Both the position numbers and the translations under genes were made by a program. Below the pieces are notes generated by a model. The model made no database searches. It was not told the DNA's origin and saw nothing but the letters and a program-made list of their open reading frames with translations. From positions 62,001-126,000 of the forward strand of contig DKCO01000053.1 of assembly GCA_002452215.1 (NCBI GenBank): a DNA stretch of 64,000 bases. Reading direction: 5' to 3'. Shown one piece after another: positions 43,008 to 51,914 of this stretch (within the stretch, counting starts at the first letter, position 1; each line of letters opens with the position of its first letter). The DNA comes from Spirochaetales bacterium UBA6872 (GTDB taxonomy: Bacteria > Spirochaetota > Spirochaetia > Sphaerochaetales > Sphaerochaetaceae).

Positions 43008-43035
43008 AGTTTACCATAAAATCCATATTAGGCAA
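43008..43035 (-). promoter_or_regulatory. Candidate promoter of the seven-gene sugar operon
   Basis: On the minus strand TTGCCT (43035-43030) is followed after 16 bp by TAAACT (43013-43008). Weak matches, but placed between two operators and ~40 bp before lacI. A TATATA nearby is an alternative -10. Confidence 0.4.
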
Positions 43036-43044
43036 GAATTATTT

Positions 43045-43060
43045 ATCCAAATTTTTGGAT
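43045..43060. promoter_or_regulatory. Operator O1 of the LacI-controlled operon
   Basis: ATCCAAA-TT-TTTGGAT, a perfect inverted repeat with a 2-bp spacer, just upstream of the candidate -35 box. Its centre is 75 bp from that of O2, compatible with looping between two bound repressors. Confidence 0.6.
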
Positions 43061-43093
43061 TACTGCAGGAAAAATAATAGTTTCGAGAAGTCA

Positions 43094-43987
43094 TCAAAGC
43101 TCATAAATCGTCCCGCCACCCAGAATCGATGTTTTATTCGAATAGCGGTAGCGTTGAACAACTTTTGGCTTGAAAACATGAGCAAGCCCTATATAGCCAG
43201 AGGCCTCTGTTGATGATTTCTCACCAACCTTTGTGAAGATATCGGCTTTGATCTCATTAGAGAAAACGACATTGTCATTTGGATCGGAAAATGATGAGTT
43301 TGTGTATGTGATAAGCCCTGTTGTCATATGAACGCCGATCCTAAGTGATGTATTTGATGCGATATCCAAACGAAAACCCATATCCAAGTCCGACCCAACA
43401 TTCAATTCAAAACTCGTAAAAATCCCATTGCTGTTTGATCCTGTCGTGCTCTCCGTTATCTTGCTTGATATCCCAAGTCCCATATACCAAACAACTTCAT
43501 TTGAGATAAAATGCCTGAAAGCTGGCCCTATAGTAGAGGAAAATACAAACTCCCTTCCACCTTTCACATCGGGATTTGCATCTTCATCACTCAATTTAAT
43601 TTGCGAACTTTTATTGGAATCAATCAAAGCAACATCATCTGGCAAAGCTATTGCATCGCTGCCATCTGAATCTGTATCGCCACTATCGGCAGATGGAAGT
43701 TGCGAAGAGTCCTCAGGCAACTCTTGCTGATCAGAATCTTTTTCAAAAATGGAAATCAAAGTCGAATATGGAGCTTGCATACCGAATCTGATATAAAGGC
43801 CAGTTGTCATGTTCTGCCCTAAGAAACCATAGCCTGTATAATCGAAACCCAGCCTCTCATCATTCATTATCGCAACAGAGCCATCAACTGTTTTGTAAAA
43901 TGTGAAATCATATTTCTCAAAAGTCTCAGCAAGAATAGGAAAAGCTATGACAAGAAACATTATGATTTTGATAAAAGCTTTTTTCAC
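43094..43987 (-). CDS. Secreted/outer-membrane barrel-like protein, unknown
   Basis: A ~297-residue protein with a signal peptide (KKAFIKIIMFLVIAFPILA). The mature part begins ETFEKYDFTFYK and has alternating hydrophobic strands ending in ...GGGTIYEL, suggesting a beta-barrel. A low-complexity acidic/Ser linker (about residues 85-140, rich in D, S, E, P) interrupts it. No family recognised. GTG 43987 is preferred as the start since it places the basic residues at the head of the signal peptide; the ORF opens at 44011. No ribosome binding site stands out. Confidence 0.6.
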   Translation of the reverse strand: MKKAFIKIIMFLVIAFPILAETFEKYDFTFYKTVDGSVAIMNDERLGFDYTGYGFLGQNMTTGLYIRFGMQAPYSTLISIFEKDSDQQELPEDSSQLPSADSGDTDSDGSDAIALPDDVALIDSNKSSQIKLSDEDANPDVKGGREFVFSSTIGPAFRHFISNEVVWYMGLGISSKITESTTGSNSNGIFTSFELNVGSDLDMGFRLDIASNTSLRIGVHMTTGLITYTNSSFSDPNDNVVFSNEIKADIFTKVGEKSSTEASGYIGLAHVFKPKVVQRYRYSNKTSILGGGTIYEL

Positions 43988-44042
43988 AACAAAATAATAG
44001 CACCAATCCAATGTTTATAGAATTACAAAGCAAGATGCTCAA

Positions 44043-44080
44043 TAAAAAAAGGCAGAGGAACCATAAACCAACCCCTGCCT
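44043..44080 (-). terminator. Terminator after the cysteine-rich membrane protein gene
   Basis: On the minus strand AGGCAG-G-GG pairs with CC-T-CTGCCT around a 13-nt loop (arms 44072-44080 and 44050-44058, one mismatch), followed by seven T. Confidence 0.75.
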
Positions 44081-44100
44081 TCGTAAATCAAAACACGGCT

Positions 44101-44481
44101 CTAAAACCAGAAGGTTCTATAGAACACATGATGATACGGAAATGCAAAAAACGAAAATGTGCAAATTGCATAAACCAAGCTTATGCCAGAGATCACCATC
44201 GAAACGATTGCCATCACCCAGCCAGCTGTCGAAAGACCCGGAACACTTTCCAAGTGTCTTGCTTTATGGCCTTTGATCACAGCAATCAATCCTAATACAA
44301 AGCCCAATGGCGCAAATACTGAATTCCACAGTGAAAAAACAACTGCTAAAAGCCCAAGTGTGAATATCGACAAAGGCGATGCACACTTCTTAGCACAACA
44401 CGCCTTTTCATCCTTCGAGCAGCATTGTTTTTCATCACATGCTCCCTCAGTAAATTCAACATCTTGTTTATTCTCATCCAT
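44101..44481 (-). CDS. Small membrane protein with Cys-rich N-terminus (DUF4190-like)
   Basis: A 126-residue protein. GGAGGG lies 7 nt before ATG 44481, which fixes the start; the longer ORF upstream has no such site. Residues ~15-35 form a cysteine-rich cytoplasmic head (CDEKQCCSKDEKACCAKKC) that could bind metal, followed by two or three membrane segments (IFTLGLLAVVFSLWNSVFAPLGF, LGLIAVIKGHKAR, GWVMAIVSMVISGISLVYAI). The GLIAVIKGHKA segment is typical of DUF4190 proteins. Function unknown. Confidence 0.65.
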   Translation of the reverse strand: MDENKQDVEFTEGACDEKQCCSKDEKACCAKKCASPLSIFTLGLLAVVFSLWNSVFAPLGFVLGLIAVIKGHKARHLESVPGLSTAGWVMAIVSMVISGISLVYAICTFSFFAFPYHHVFYRTFWF

Positions 44482-44639
44482 GATTTTACCCTCCACGCTA
44501 TTATCAATAATGCTTGTTTTCTTCAAATGGCAAGCATAAAACAGCAATCTTCAAATAAAAAACAAATATCTACCACATAAGCTTGAAGCTTGTACGAAAA
44601 ATGTTGCATCTAATGCTATTTGGTTTTTAGAATCATACT

Positions 44640-45179
44640 ATGATTGAGAAGAAGGAATATATAATAGCTAATCTCGAGAAAAAGAAAGCCTCAGCCGATA
44701 TGATTATCTCAAGGGCCCTTGATTTTGAAATAAAGCAAAACATGGAAGCAACTATACGCTCTGAGGCACCTATTCGCGAACAGCTTCTGTTCAAACGGGT
44801 AATAAATTCATTCTCATTGCAAAAAGTCGGCTCCCGAATATTGCCAATATTCAATGAAATAGCATCATCATTAACGTTTATGGTCACAGAAGAGAATAAG
44901 GAAAAAGTCTTTCATGTAGACAACGAGAACTACTTTCGTCCAACGCCAGATAGCTATGTCCGCTACTCATACCAGATTCCTTACATAGAAGGCGCCAATT
45001 GCATTCTCTACATACTTGAAAACAGCGACAAGAACTCTTACACGAAAAAAGAGCTCAAGAACATATTCATGGAAGAGTTTGGATACCAAAAATGCGGCTC
45101 CAAAGTCGATGAGCTCTTCTCTTATTCTCTTAAGGATAGCAGAATAAAGATAGCAAAAAACGGACGAATCCTGAAATAA
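44640..45179 (+). CDS. Stand-alone DUF3320-like protein
   Basis: A 179-residue cytoplasmic protein. The segment EAPIREQLLFKRVINSFSLQKVGSRI resembles DUF3320, a winged-helix-like domain normally found at the C-terminus of large superfamily 1 helicase/nuclease proteins. Here no helicase is attached. The second half repeats a helix-turn-helix-like pattern (YTKKELKNIFMEEFGYQKCGSKVDELF). A nucleic-acid-binding role is inferred. Sits alone between divergent genes with no clear ribosome binding site. Confidence 0.55.
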   Translation: MIEKKEYIIANLEKKKASADMIISRALDFEIKQNMEATIRSEAPIREQLLFKRVINSFSLQKVGSRILPIFNEIASSLTFMVTEENKEKVFHVDNENYFRPTPDSYVRYSYQIPYIEGANCILYILENSDKNSYTKKELKNIFMEEFGYQKCGSKVDELFSYSLKDSRIKIAKNGRILK

Positions 45180-45207
45180 ACTTTTAATGCATATCGTGAT
45201 TATTTTG

Positions 45208-45236
45208 TTGCGTTCTGTTGCATATCAAATTATAAT
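45208..45236 (+). promoter_or_regulatory. Sigma-70 type promoter of the PLP-enzyme gene
   Basis: TTGCGT (45208-45213), 17-bp spacer, TATAAT (45231-45236). AAGGAG follows before ATG 45260. Confidence 0.7.
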
Positions 45237-45259
45237 CCAAACAAGAAGGAGCTTGAAAA

Positions 45260-46723
45260 ATGCTAATCAATCTAAAAAAACATCCTCAAATAATCAAGAA
45301 AAACGCTGAGCGTTGCAAAGAGAAAGGAATCGTCCTTCCAACCTTCGCCGAGATGAAGAACCCAAATCTCATTCCTGATAGCGTAAAAGAAAAACTGAAG
45401 ACTACAGGACTATGGGATGTCGATCCAATAAATCTATACAGAATAAACTGGCACAATGAGCCAAAAGAAAAAGGTGGGCTATATGGCGATGTGAACTACA
45501 TCGAAATCCCACGACAGATCACAGGGACAAAGGCAAGGATTTTCGCTCTTGCTGGAAAATGGTTCCCATGTGGTGTGCACAAGGTAGGAGCTACATATGC
45601 ATGTCTTGCACCAGCATTGGTAACAGGAAACTTCGATGCTGTCGAGCAAGTTGCTGTATGGCCTTCAACAGGAAACTATTGCAGAGGAGGAGCTTACAAC
45701 TCAGCTCTTTTGGGTTGCAAATCCATCGCTATCCTACCAGAGAACATGTCCCAAGAAAGATTCAATTGGCTCAAGACTGTTGCTGGCGAGATTATTGCAA
45801 CTCCTGGTTGCGAATCCAATGTAAAAGAGATTTTCGACAAGTGCCATGAGCTTGATAGAGAAAGAGGAAAGCACATTGTTATCTTCAACCAATTTGAACA
45901 ATTCGAGAACTACCTATGGCACTATGAAGTAACAGGTTCAGCAATTCTTGAAGTAATCAAGGAGCTTGGTATAAAAGCAGAGAACGTCCGAGCATATGCC
46001 TCATCCACTGGATCTGGCGGAACACTCGCTGCAGGAGATCATCTAAAGGATGTCTACCCTAATATCAAGATTGGAGCTGGAGAAGCATTGCAATGCCCAA
46101 CTCTATTGAGAAACGGTTTTGGAGACCACAGAATCGAAGGAATCGGAGACAAGCATGTACCATGGATCCACAATGTCAAGAATACAGACATGATCCTTGC
46201 TATCGACGACCAGGATTGTATGGATATCTACAGGCTATTCAATGAGAAAGATGGAAATGACTACTTGAGATCTGTTGGACTTACAGATAAGCAAATTGCA
46301 GACTTGCAACTCTTTGGAATCTCAGGAATCGGCAACATGCTATCAGCAATAAAGATGGCTAAGTACTATGAAATGGATGAGAATGATGTAGTATTTACAA
46401 TCCTCACAGACTCATCTGTTATGTACACTTCACGCTTGAAGGAGCTTGAGGCAAAACAAGGAGCATTCTCCACTATGGAAGCTGCTAGAGTTCATTCTGG
46501 AAGCTTGATGCATCAGAGAATCGACAATGCTCTTGAGCTTTCCTACTATGAGAGACTCAGAATACATAACCTGAAGTACTATACATGGGTTGAGCAACAA
46601 GGAAAGACATATGAAGAGCTTAACAGGCAATGGTATGACAGAGAGTACTGGAAATCAATTCCAAAGATGACATCGAAGATCGATAAGCTAATAAACGAGT
46701 TCAACTCGATGATCAAGCACTAA
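45260..46723 (+). CDS. PLP-dependent enzyme, cysteine synthase/threonine synthase fold type II, specificity unknown
   Basis: A 487-residue fold-type II PLP protein. GVHKVGATYA probably holds the PLP lysine (about 108); VWPSTGNYCRGGAYNSALLG is the substrate loop (family STGN); SSTGSGGTLAAGDHLK is the phosphate-cup glycine-rich loop. It is ~150 residues longer than cysteine synthase, with long extensions at both ends (C-terminal ...WYDREYWKSIPKMTSKI). A member of an uncharacterised long cysteine synthase-like family. It lies just upstream of thrC with an intervening terminator, so an amino acid lyase/synthase role is likely. Confidence 0.75.
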   Translation: MLINLKKHPQIIKKNAERCKEKGIVLPTFAEMKNPNLIPDSVKEKLKTTGLWDVDPINLYRINWHNEPKEKGGLYGDVNYIEIPRQITGTKARIFALAGKWFPCGVHKVGATYACLAPALVTGNFDAVEQVAVWPSTGNYCRGGAYNSALLGCKSIAILPENMSQERFNWLKTVAGEIIATPGCESNVKEIFDKCHELDRERGKHIVIFNQFEQFENYLWHYEVTGSAILEVIKELGIKAENVRAYASSTGSGGTLAAGDHLKDVYPNIKIGAGEALQCPTLLRNGFGDHRIEGIGDKHVPWIHNVKNTDMILAIDDQDCMDIYRLFNEKDGNDYLRSVGLTDKQIADLQLFGISGIGNMLSAIKMAKYYEMDENDVVFTILTDSSVMYTSRLKELEAKQGAFSTMEAARVHSGSLMHQRIDNALELSYYERLRIHNLKYYTWVEQQGKTYEELNRQWYDREYWKSIPKMTSKIDKLINEFNSMIKH

Positions 46724-46729
46724 GACATG

Positions 46730-46757
46730 AGCCGAGGATTTTACCTCGGCTTTCTTC
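46730..46757 (+). terminator. Terminator/attenuating hairpin between the PLP enzyme and thrC
   Basis: AGCCGAGG (46730-46737) and CCTCGGCT (46744-46751) with a 6-nt loop, then TTCTTCT. The T-run is imperfect, so partial read-through into thrC is possible. Confidence 0.7.
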
Positions 46758-46768
46758 TAGGAGGAAAA

Positions 46769-47989
46769 ATGCGTTTTAAATATGTATGTTCCGATTGTAA
46801 TAGAATCTATGAAACAGACAAACTCATGTACCAATGCCCAGAATGCTCAAAAGAAAACGATGGCAAGACATTCCCAAAAGGCAATTTGATTGTCGAGCTT
46901 TCCGATGAAGTATTGAAAAGAGCAAAGGAGAAAGAACATGTCAGTGCAAATGACTTCTATCCCTACCCTGCCACAGATGAATCTGAATATCCTATTGGAA
47001 TTACACCTTTGATGGAGCCAAGAAGGCTTTCAAGGAAACTTGGTGTAAGAAACTTGTTCTTCAAACTCGATTCACAGCTTATATCTGGTTCCTTCAAAGA
47101 CAGAGCATCATTCGAAGTGGCACTCCAAGCAAAGGCCTTGGGCGAGAAGAAAATCGCACTTGCATCTACAGGGAACGCGGGCGCTGCAATGTCAGCTGTC
47201 GGGGCGGCGATGGATTTGGATATCATACTATTCGTGCCAGCTACAGCACCAATCAACAAACTCATGCAATCTGTGCTCTATGGAGCAAAGGTAGTTCCTG
47301 TAAAAGGAAGCTATGATGATGCATTCAAGCTCTCAATCGAATATACAAAGCTCAAAGGCGGCATCAATAGAAATACAGCCTACAATCCGATGACAATCGA
47401 AGGAAAGAAATCTGTATCGATTGAACTATTTGAACAGATGGGACGAAAAGTGCCAGATGCAATATATGTCCCAGTCGGGGATGGATGCATAATAGCAGGA
47501 GTTGCAAAAGGCTTTATCGATTTGATGAAAGCTGGAATCACAGACAGAATGCCAAGAATAATCTGTTGTCAGAGTGAACAATCTGCAGCAATCTCAAATG
47601 CATTGAACGAAGGAGACTATAGCGAATTCAATGCAACAACCAGAGCCGATTCAATATCTGTCGGGCTCCCGGCCAATGGAAGAATGGCTGTAAAGTACAT
47701 AAAGCAATCAAAAGGCTGGGCTGTGACTGTTTCTGATAACGATATTCTAGATTCGCAACTCGAGCTTACATCGATGGCAGGAGTGCTTGCAGAACCTGCA
47801 GCAGCTTGCGCATATGCATCTTTGAAAAAAGATACAGAGCATTTGAAAAATGAGCTCGGCGAGGATGCAACAGTTGTTGTGCTTCTGACTGGAACAGGCT
47901 TCAAGGATATGAAGGTCTTCGACTCAAGAGTCTCACTTCCGAAGGCTATAGAGAATGATCCGAAAGAGATAGCAAAGCTTCCTTTTTAA
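46769..47989 (+). CDS. thrC: Threonine synthase
   Basis: A 406-residue PLP enzyme that converts O-phosphohomoserine to threonine. N-terminal zinc ribbon (CSDCNRIYE ... YQCPECS), the PLP-lysine motif SGSFKDRASFEVA (about 110), ASTGNAGAAMSAVGAAM, and PVGDGCIIAGVAKGF as phosphate-binding loop. The start is at ATG 46769 with GGAGG 4 nt upstream; the ORF opens 14 codons earlier inside the terminator hairpin. PLP enzymes of related fold are hard to separate, but the N-terminal ribbon and loop favour ThrC. Confidence 0.88.
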   Translation: MRFKYVCSDCNRIYETDKLMYQCPECSKENDGKTFPKGNLIVELSDEVLKRAKEKEHVSANDFYPYPATDESEYPIGITPLMEPRRLSRKLGVRNLFFKLDSQLISGSFKDRASFEVALQAKALGEKKIALASTGNAGAAMSAVGAAMDLDIILFVPATAPINKLMQSVLYGAKVVPVKGSYDDAFKLSIEYTKLKGGINRNTAYNPMTIEGKKSVSIELFEQMGRKVPDAIYVPVGDGCIIAGVAKGFIDLMKAGITDRMPRIICCQSEQSAAISNALNEGDYSEFNATTRADSISVGLPANGRMAVKYIKQSKGWAVTVSDNDILDSQLELTSMAGVLAEPAAACAYASLKKDTEHLKNELGEDATVVVLLTGTGFKDMKVFDSRVSLPKAIENDPKEIAKLPF

Positions 47990-48016
47990 AGGATAGAAAG
48001 ATAAGGATTTATTGCA

Positions 48017-48049
48017 AAAGAGCAGGGGCCTTTTAAGCCCCTGCTCTTT
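48017..48049. terminator. Strong bidirectional terminator between thrC and the ABC exporter
   Basis: AAAGAGCAGGGGC (48017-48029) is an exact inverse of GCCCCTGCTCTTT (48037-48049) with a 7-nt loop; A- and T-runs lie on both sides. It overlaps the stop codon of the minus-strand exporter gene. Confidence 0.92.
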
Positions 48050-50030
48050 AATCCAATTCAAACATGCCAGTATACAATTTATAGTAAACGCCTTTTGCTT
48101 TTATAAGATCATCATGGCTCCCTCTTTCGATAATCCTACCATGATCTAACACCATTATCGCATCAGCATTCCTTACAGTCGAAAGCCTATGTGCAATAAC
48201 AAAGACCGTTCTTCCCTCCATGAGCCTATCCATTCCAGATTGAACAAGTGCCTCTGTATGCGTGTCGATTGAGCTAGTTGCCTCATCCATAATAAGAACG
48301 GGCGCATCAGCAATGGCGGCTCTAGCAATAGATATAAGTTGCCTTTGACCTTGCGATAAGCTCTCTCCATTGTTTGTGAGCATAGTATCATATCCGTCAG
48401 GCATCATCATTATGAAATCGTGGGCATTGGCAAGCTTTGCTGCATTTTCGACATCCTCATCTGTCGCATCAAGCTTACCGAATCTTATATTCTCCTTGAT
48501 TGTTCCTGTAAAGAGATTGGTATCTTGCAACACCATGCCCAATGAATGCCTCAAGTCTTCTAGCTTTATATCCTTGATATCGATTCCATCGAATGTAATC
48601 ACACCTCTTTGGATATTATAGAATCTATTTAGAAGATTAGTGATTGTTGTCTTTCCTGCACCTGTTGAACCGACAAAAGCAATTTTCTGTCCCGGCTTTG
48701 CATAAAGCGAGATATCATGGAGAACAACTTTATCCTCAACATAGCCAAAATCCACGTGGCTCAAGATAATATCGCCTTTAAGAGGCACATATCTATAAAG
48801 AGAGCCATCTTGCGCTTTTTTCCAATCATCTTTTTTATCAGAAGGAGAGACATAGTCTATATCAATGCTTTTCTTTACATCATCTGCTTTGTAAAGCTTT
48901 ATCTTGTCATTTATCTTCCATGCCCAACGACCAGTGCTGTTGCTGCTTTGAACCATTTGACCATTGCTGTTTTCTTGAAGATTCACCAAAGTAACAGTTC
49001 CATTATCCGATTCGCTCTTCTGATCAATTAACTCAAAAATCCTCTCAGCACCAGCAAGGGCAACAAGTACTGTATTCATTTGGTTGGACATTTGCCCAAT
49101 GTTCATCGAGAATGATCGTGATAGTTGCAAGAAAGCTGCAAGGAGCCCAATTGTATATACTCCTCCACTTCTTATCGCAATGAATGCTCCGAAAAGAACA
49201 AGTACAACATATTGTATGTTTCCTATGTTGTTCGAAATTGGTCCCATTGAGTTCGCCCAACTGTTTGCACGACTCATCGAAAGCCTAAGAGTCTCGTCAA
49301 GCTTGTCGAAATCGGCCATACTCTTTTTCTCGTGGTTAAAGACCTTCACAACTCTCTGGCCATTGATCATCTCCTCGATAAAACCATTCACATCTCCAAG
49401 ATTCTTTTGCTGTTTCGAATAGTTCTTTCCTGAATACTTTGCTACAGATGATGTTGAAAAGAGCATCAAGAATATAAACAAGATTACAACCAATGTCAGC
49501 TTCCAAGAATTTGCAAACATAGATACAAAGACCCAAACGACAGTTATCAAGGCCGACAAAAGCTGGATAAGGCCATTTGAAATCAATTGATTCAATGTGT
49601 CTGTGTCGTTTGAGAACCTACTCATCAATGACCCATGCGAATTGGTATCAAAGAAAGAGATCGGAAGAGACTCAAGCTTTTTGAACATATCGATTCTTAT
49701 TTTGTAAATCGAGCTTTGCGAGATAGTAACCATCATATATGACATTAGGAAATTGAAGAATATCGAAAATGCAACAACTGCTCCATACTTAACAAGAGAC
49801 ACAATTGCAGGATGCCAATCTGGATTCTCAACTCCAATGAGAGGCTCTACGAAATCGTCAATGAAGCTACCAAGGAAATTGGCAGAGTAAACTGTTGCAA
49901 AAGCTGTCGCGATTATACAGAAAAAGATAATTAACAGCTGTTTTTTCTTGTCTCCAAACACTTCTTTCAAGACTCTTGAAAGAGTTTTAATCGGATGTTT
50001 TGCTTTAGCACCCATCTTCATCTTAGCCAT
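48048..50030 (-). CDS. ABC exporter half-transporter, catalytically complete subunit
   Basis: A 660-residue transmembrane-ATPase half-transporter of the multidrug/lipid exporter type. Six transmembrane segments (about 1-330), then Walker A GSTGAGKTT, signature LSQGQRQLISIARA and Walker B LIMDEATSSID with the catalytic Glu. An unusual ~75-residue insert lies between the membrane part and the nucleotide-binding domain (about 345-420). Start at ATG 50030, overlapping the upstream partner by 8 bp, with GGAGG 9 nt before it. Heterodimer with the upstream gene. Confidence 0.9.
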   Translation of the reverse strand: MAKMKMGAKAKHPIKTLSRVLKEVFGDKKKQLLIIFFCIIATAFATVYSANFLGSFIDDFVEPLIGVENPDWHPAIVSLVKYGAVVAFSIFFNFLMSYMMVTISQSSIYKIRIDMFKKLESLPISFFDTNSHGSLMSRFSNDTDTLNQLISNGLIQLLSALITVVWVFVSMFANSWKLTLVVILFIFLMLFSTSSVAKYSGKNYSKQQKNLGDVNGFIEEMINGQRVVKVFNHEKKSMADFDKLDETLRLSMSRANSWANSMGPISNNIGNIQYVVLVLFGAFIAIRSGGVYTIGLLAAFLQLSRSFSMNIGQMSNQMNTVLVALAGAERIFELIDQKSESDNGTVTLVNLQENSNGQMVQSSNSTGRWAWKINDKIKLYKADDVKKSIDIDYVSPSDKKDDWKKAQDGSLYRYVPLKGDIILSHVDFGYVEDKVVLHDISLYAKPGQKIAFVGSTGAGKTTITNLLNRFYNIQRGVITFDGIDIKDIKLEDLRHSLGMVLQDTNLFTGTIKENIRFGKLDATDEDVENAAKLANAHDFIMMMPDGYDTMLTNNGESLSQGQRQLISIARAAIADAPVLIMDEATSSIDTHTEALVQSGMDRLMEGRTVFVIAHRLSTVRNADAIMVLDHGRIIERGSHDDLIKAKGVYYKLYTGMFELD

Positions 50031-51747
50031 GCAATGCACCCTCCTGCTGTGTTTTATATAGAACCTGGTACGACTCATTCCTCTTAAGAAGCTCATCGGA
50101 TGTTCCAATATCCTCGATTTTGCCATTCGACATGATTATTATCTTGTCTGCATCCTCTACAGAAGAAACCCTTTGCGAGATTATGATCTTTGTCATTCCC
50201 TTCACTCTCTGGCTCAACGCATCCCTTATTTTTTTGTCTGTTGCTGTATCAACAGCGGATGTCGAATCATCAAGAATCAATATCCTTGGATTCTTCAACA
50301 ATGCTCTCGCAATGCAAAGCCTTTGTTTTTGGCCTCCAGAGAAGTTAGCGCCGCCCTGCTCTACCCAGGAATCGAAGCCCTCTGGTTTTTCCTCTATAAA
50401 GGAAAGAGCTGATGAGTTTTCCGCAGCTTGTCGCATCTCATCCAATGTCGCATCGCTTTTGCCCCACCTGAGATTATCAGCAATTGTCCCAGAAAACAAA
50501 GTATTCTTCTGAAGAACAACTGAGACAGCCTGCCTAAGCGAGTACAAGTCATATGATCTAACATCCTTTCCGCCAACTAGGACCTGGCCAGTATCAACAT
50601 CATAGAGACGTGCAATCAACGAAATCAATGTCGTCTTTCCGGATCCAGTTGTGCCAAGTATCCCAACCGTCTCGCCTGATTTGATCTCAAGGTTTATATC
50701 CTTGAGAACATCGACGCCCTTTTTGTATCCGAACGAAACATCCTTGAACTCTATTGAGCCATCCTCGACTGTCTTATCGCCATTCTCGTTCTTGTCCATC
50801 GATGGCACAGCATTCAAGACCTCTGTAATCCTTTGCATGCTAGGCCATGCTATTGAGAACATCACAATAATCATTGCTGACATGATCAATGATGAGAGAA
50901 TCTGACCAGTATATGTATATATGCTCATCAATTGTCCTGTTTCCATCGAGCCAACGTTGATGAGCTTTGCACCAAAGTATGATATCGCAATCATGCAAGC
51001 ATAAGAGACAAACATCATCATAGGGCTTGTGATTGCCATTAATCTCTGGCCTTTGACAAAATTCTTCTTGATCTCATCAGCAGCTTTAGTGAACTTATCG
51101 ATTTGCTCATCCTCGCGAACATAAGCCTTGACCGTTCTTATGCCATTTAGATTCTCTTGCACAACCATATTAAAACCATCATAGCCTTTGAATGCTTTGG
51201 TAAAGCTTTGATGTGTCTTTTTCAAGACAACATAGACAGCCATGATTATTATAGGAATAGCGACTGCAAAAACAGTTGCAAGCACACCTCCATTTCGAGC
51301 TACCATTATAATTGCGAAAATAAACATCACTGGGCTTCTGAAGAGCATCCTTATGGACATCTGAAATGTCATTTGCACATTTTGCACATCAGTAGTAAGC
51401 CTTGTAATCAAAGACGATGATGAGAACCTATCAATATCAGAAAAAGAAAAATCCTGTATCTTTTGATAGAGATCATGCCTTAGATTAGTTGCAAATCCCG
51501 AGGAGGCATATGCTCCAGTAATTGCACTCAAAACACCGAAAGAAAGAGCAAGAAAAGCCGCCGCGACAAGGCGAATTGACATAGACCAGATATAATCCAT
51601 ATCGCCATTGGCAACACCGTTATCGATAATCAACGCCATTAAAGTTGGAATTATGACTTCCATTGCAACTTCCCCAACCATGAAAATCGGAGTCACAACA
51701 GCTTTCCATTTATATTGCCGAACCCTGCTGAACAATGATTTAACCAT
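50023..51747 (-). CDS. ABC exporter half-transporter, subunit with degenerate ATP site
   Basis: A 574-residue partner with six transmembrane segments and an ATPase domain: Walker A GTTGSGKTT, signature FSGGQKQRLCIARA, Walker B ILILDDSTSAVD. Asp replaces the catalytic Glu after Walker B, as in one subunit of heterodimeric exporters such as TM287/288. Together with the downstream gene it forms an exporter with one active and one degenerate site. AGGAG lies 6 nt before ATG. Substrate unknown. Confidence 0.9.
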   Translation of the reverse strand: MVKSLFSRVRQYKWKAVVTPIFMVGEVAMEVIIPTLMALIIDNGVANGDMDYIWSMSIRLVAAAFLALSFGVLSAITGAYASSGFATNLRHDLYQKIQDFSFSDIDRFSSSSLITRLTTDVQNVQMTFQMSIRMLFRSPVMFIFAIIMVARNGGVLATVFAVAIPIIIMAVYVVLKKTHQSFTKAFKGYDGFNMVVQENLNGIRTVKAYVREDEQIDKFTKAADEIKKNFVKGQRLMAITSPMMMFVSYACMIAISYFGAKLINVGSMETGQLMSIYTYTGQILSSLIMSAMIIVMFSIAWPSMQRITEVLNAVPSMDKNENGDKTVEDGSIEFKDVSFGYKKGVDVLKDINLEIKSGETVGILGTTGSGKTTLISLIARLYDVDTGQVLVGGKDVRSYDLYSLRQAVSVVLQKNTLFSGTIADNLRWGKSDATLDEMRQAAENSSALSFIEEKPEGFDSWVEQGGANFSGGQKQRLCIARALLKNPRILILDDSTSAVDTATDKKIRDALSQRVKGMTKIIISQRVSSVEDADKIIIMSNGKIEDIGTSDELLKRNESYQVLYKTQQEGALHG

Positions 51748-51914
51748 AGAAAACTCCTAAAATTAAATAGAAAACATAATACTAAAGATACAAACCAAAA
51801 ACCAAAAGGGAAAGATTTAGCACCCTCTTGGCAAAAACTGAGGGAATTCTCTTGCTATAAAAGAATCTAGTCAACAAGATGAATCAAATTACATAAAAAA
51901 TACAGATTCAAGAA

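Noticed and set aside
51748..51914. CCCTC/GAGGG hairpin between the ABC exporter and P-II genes
   Set aside because: Short stem with no T-run; position fits neither a clear terminator nor an operator, so not annotated as a feature.
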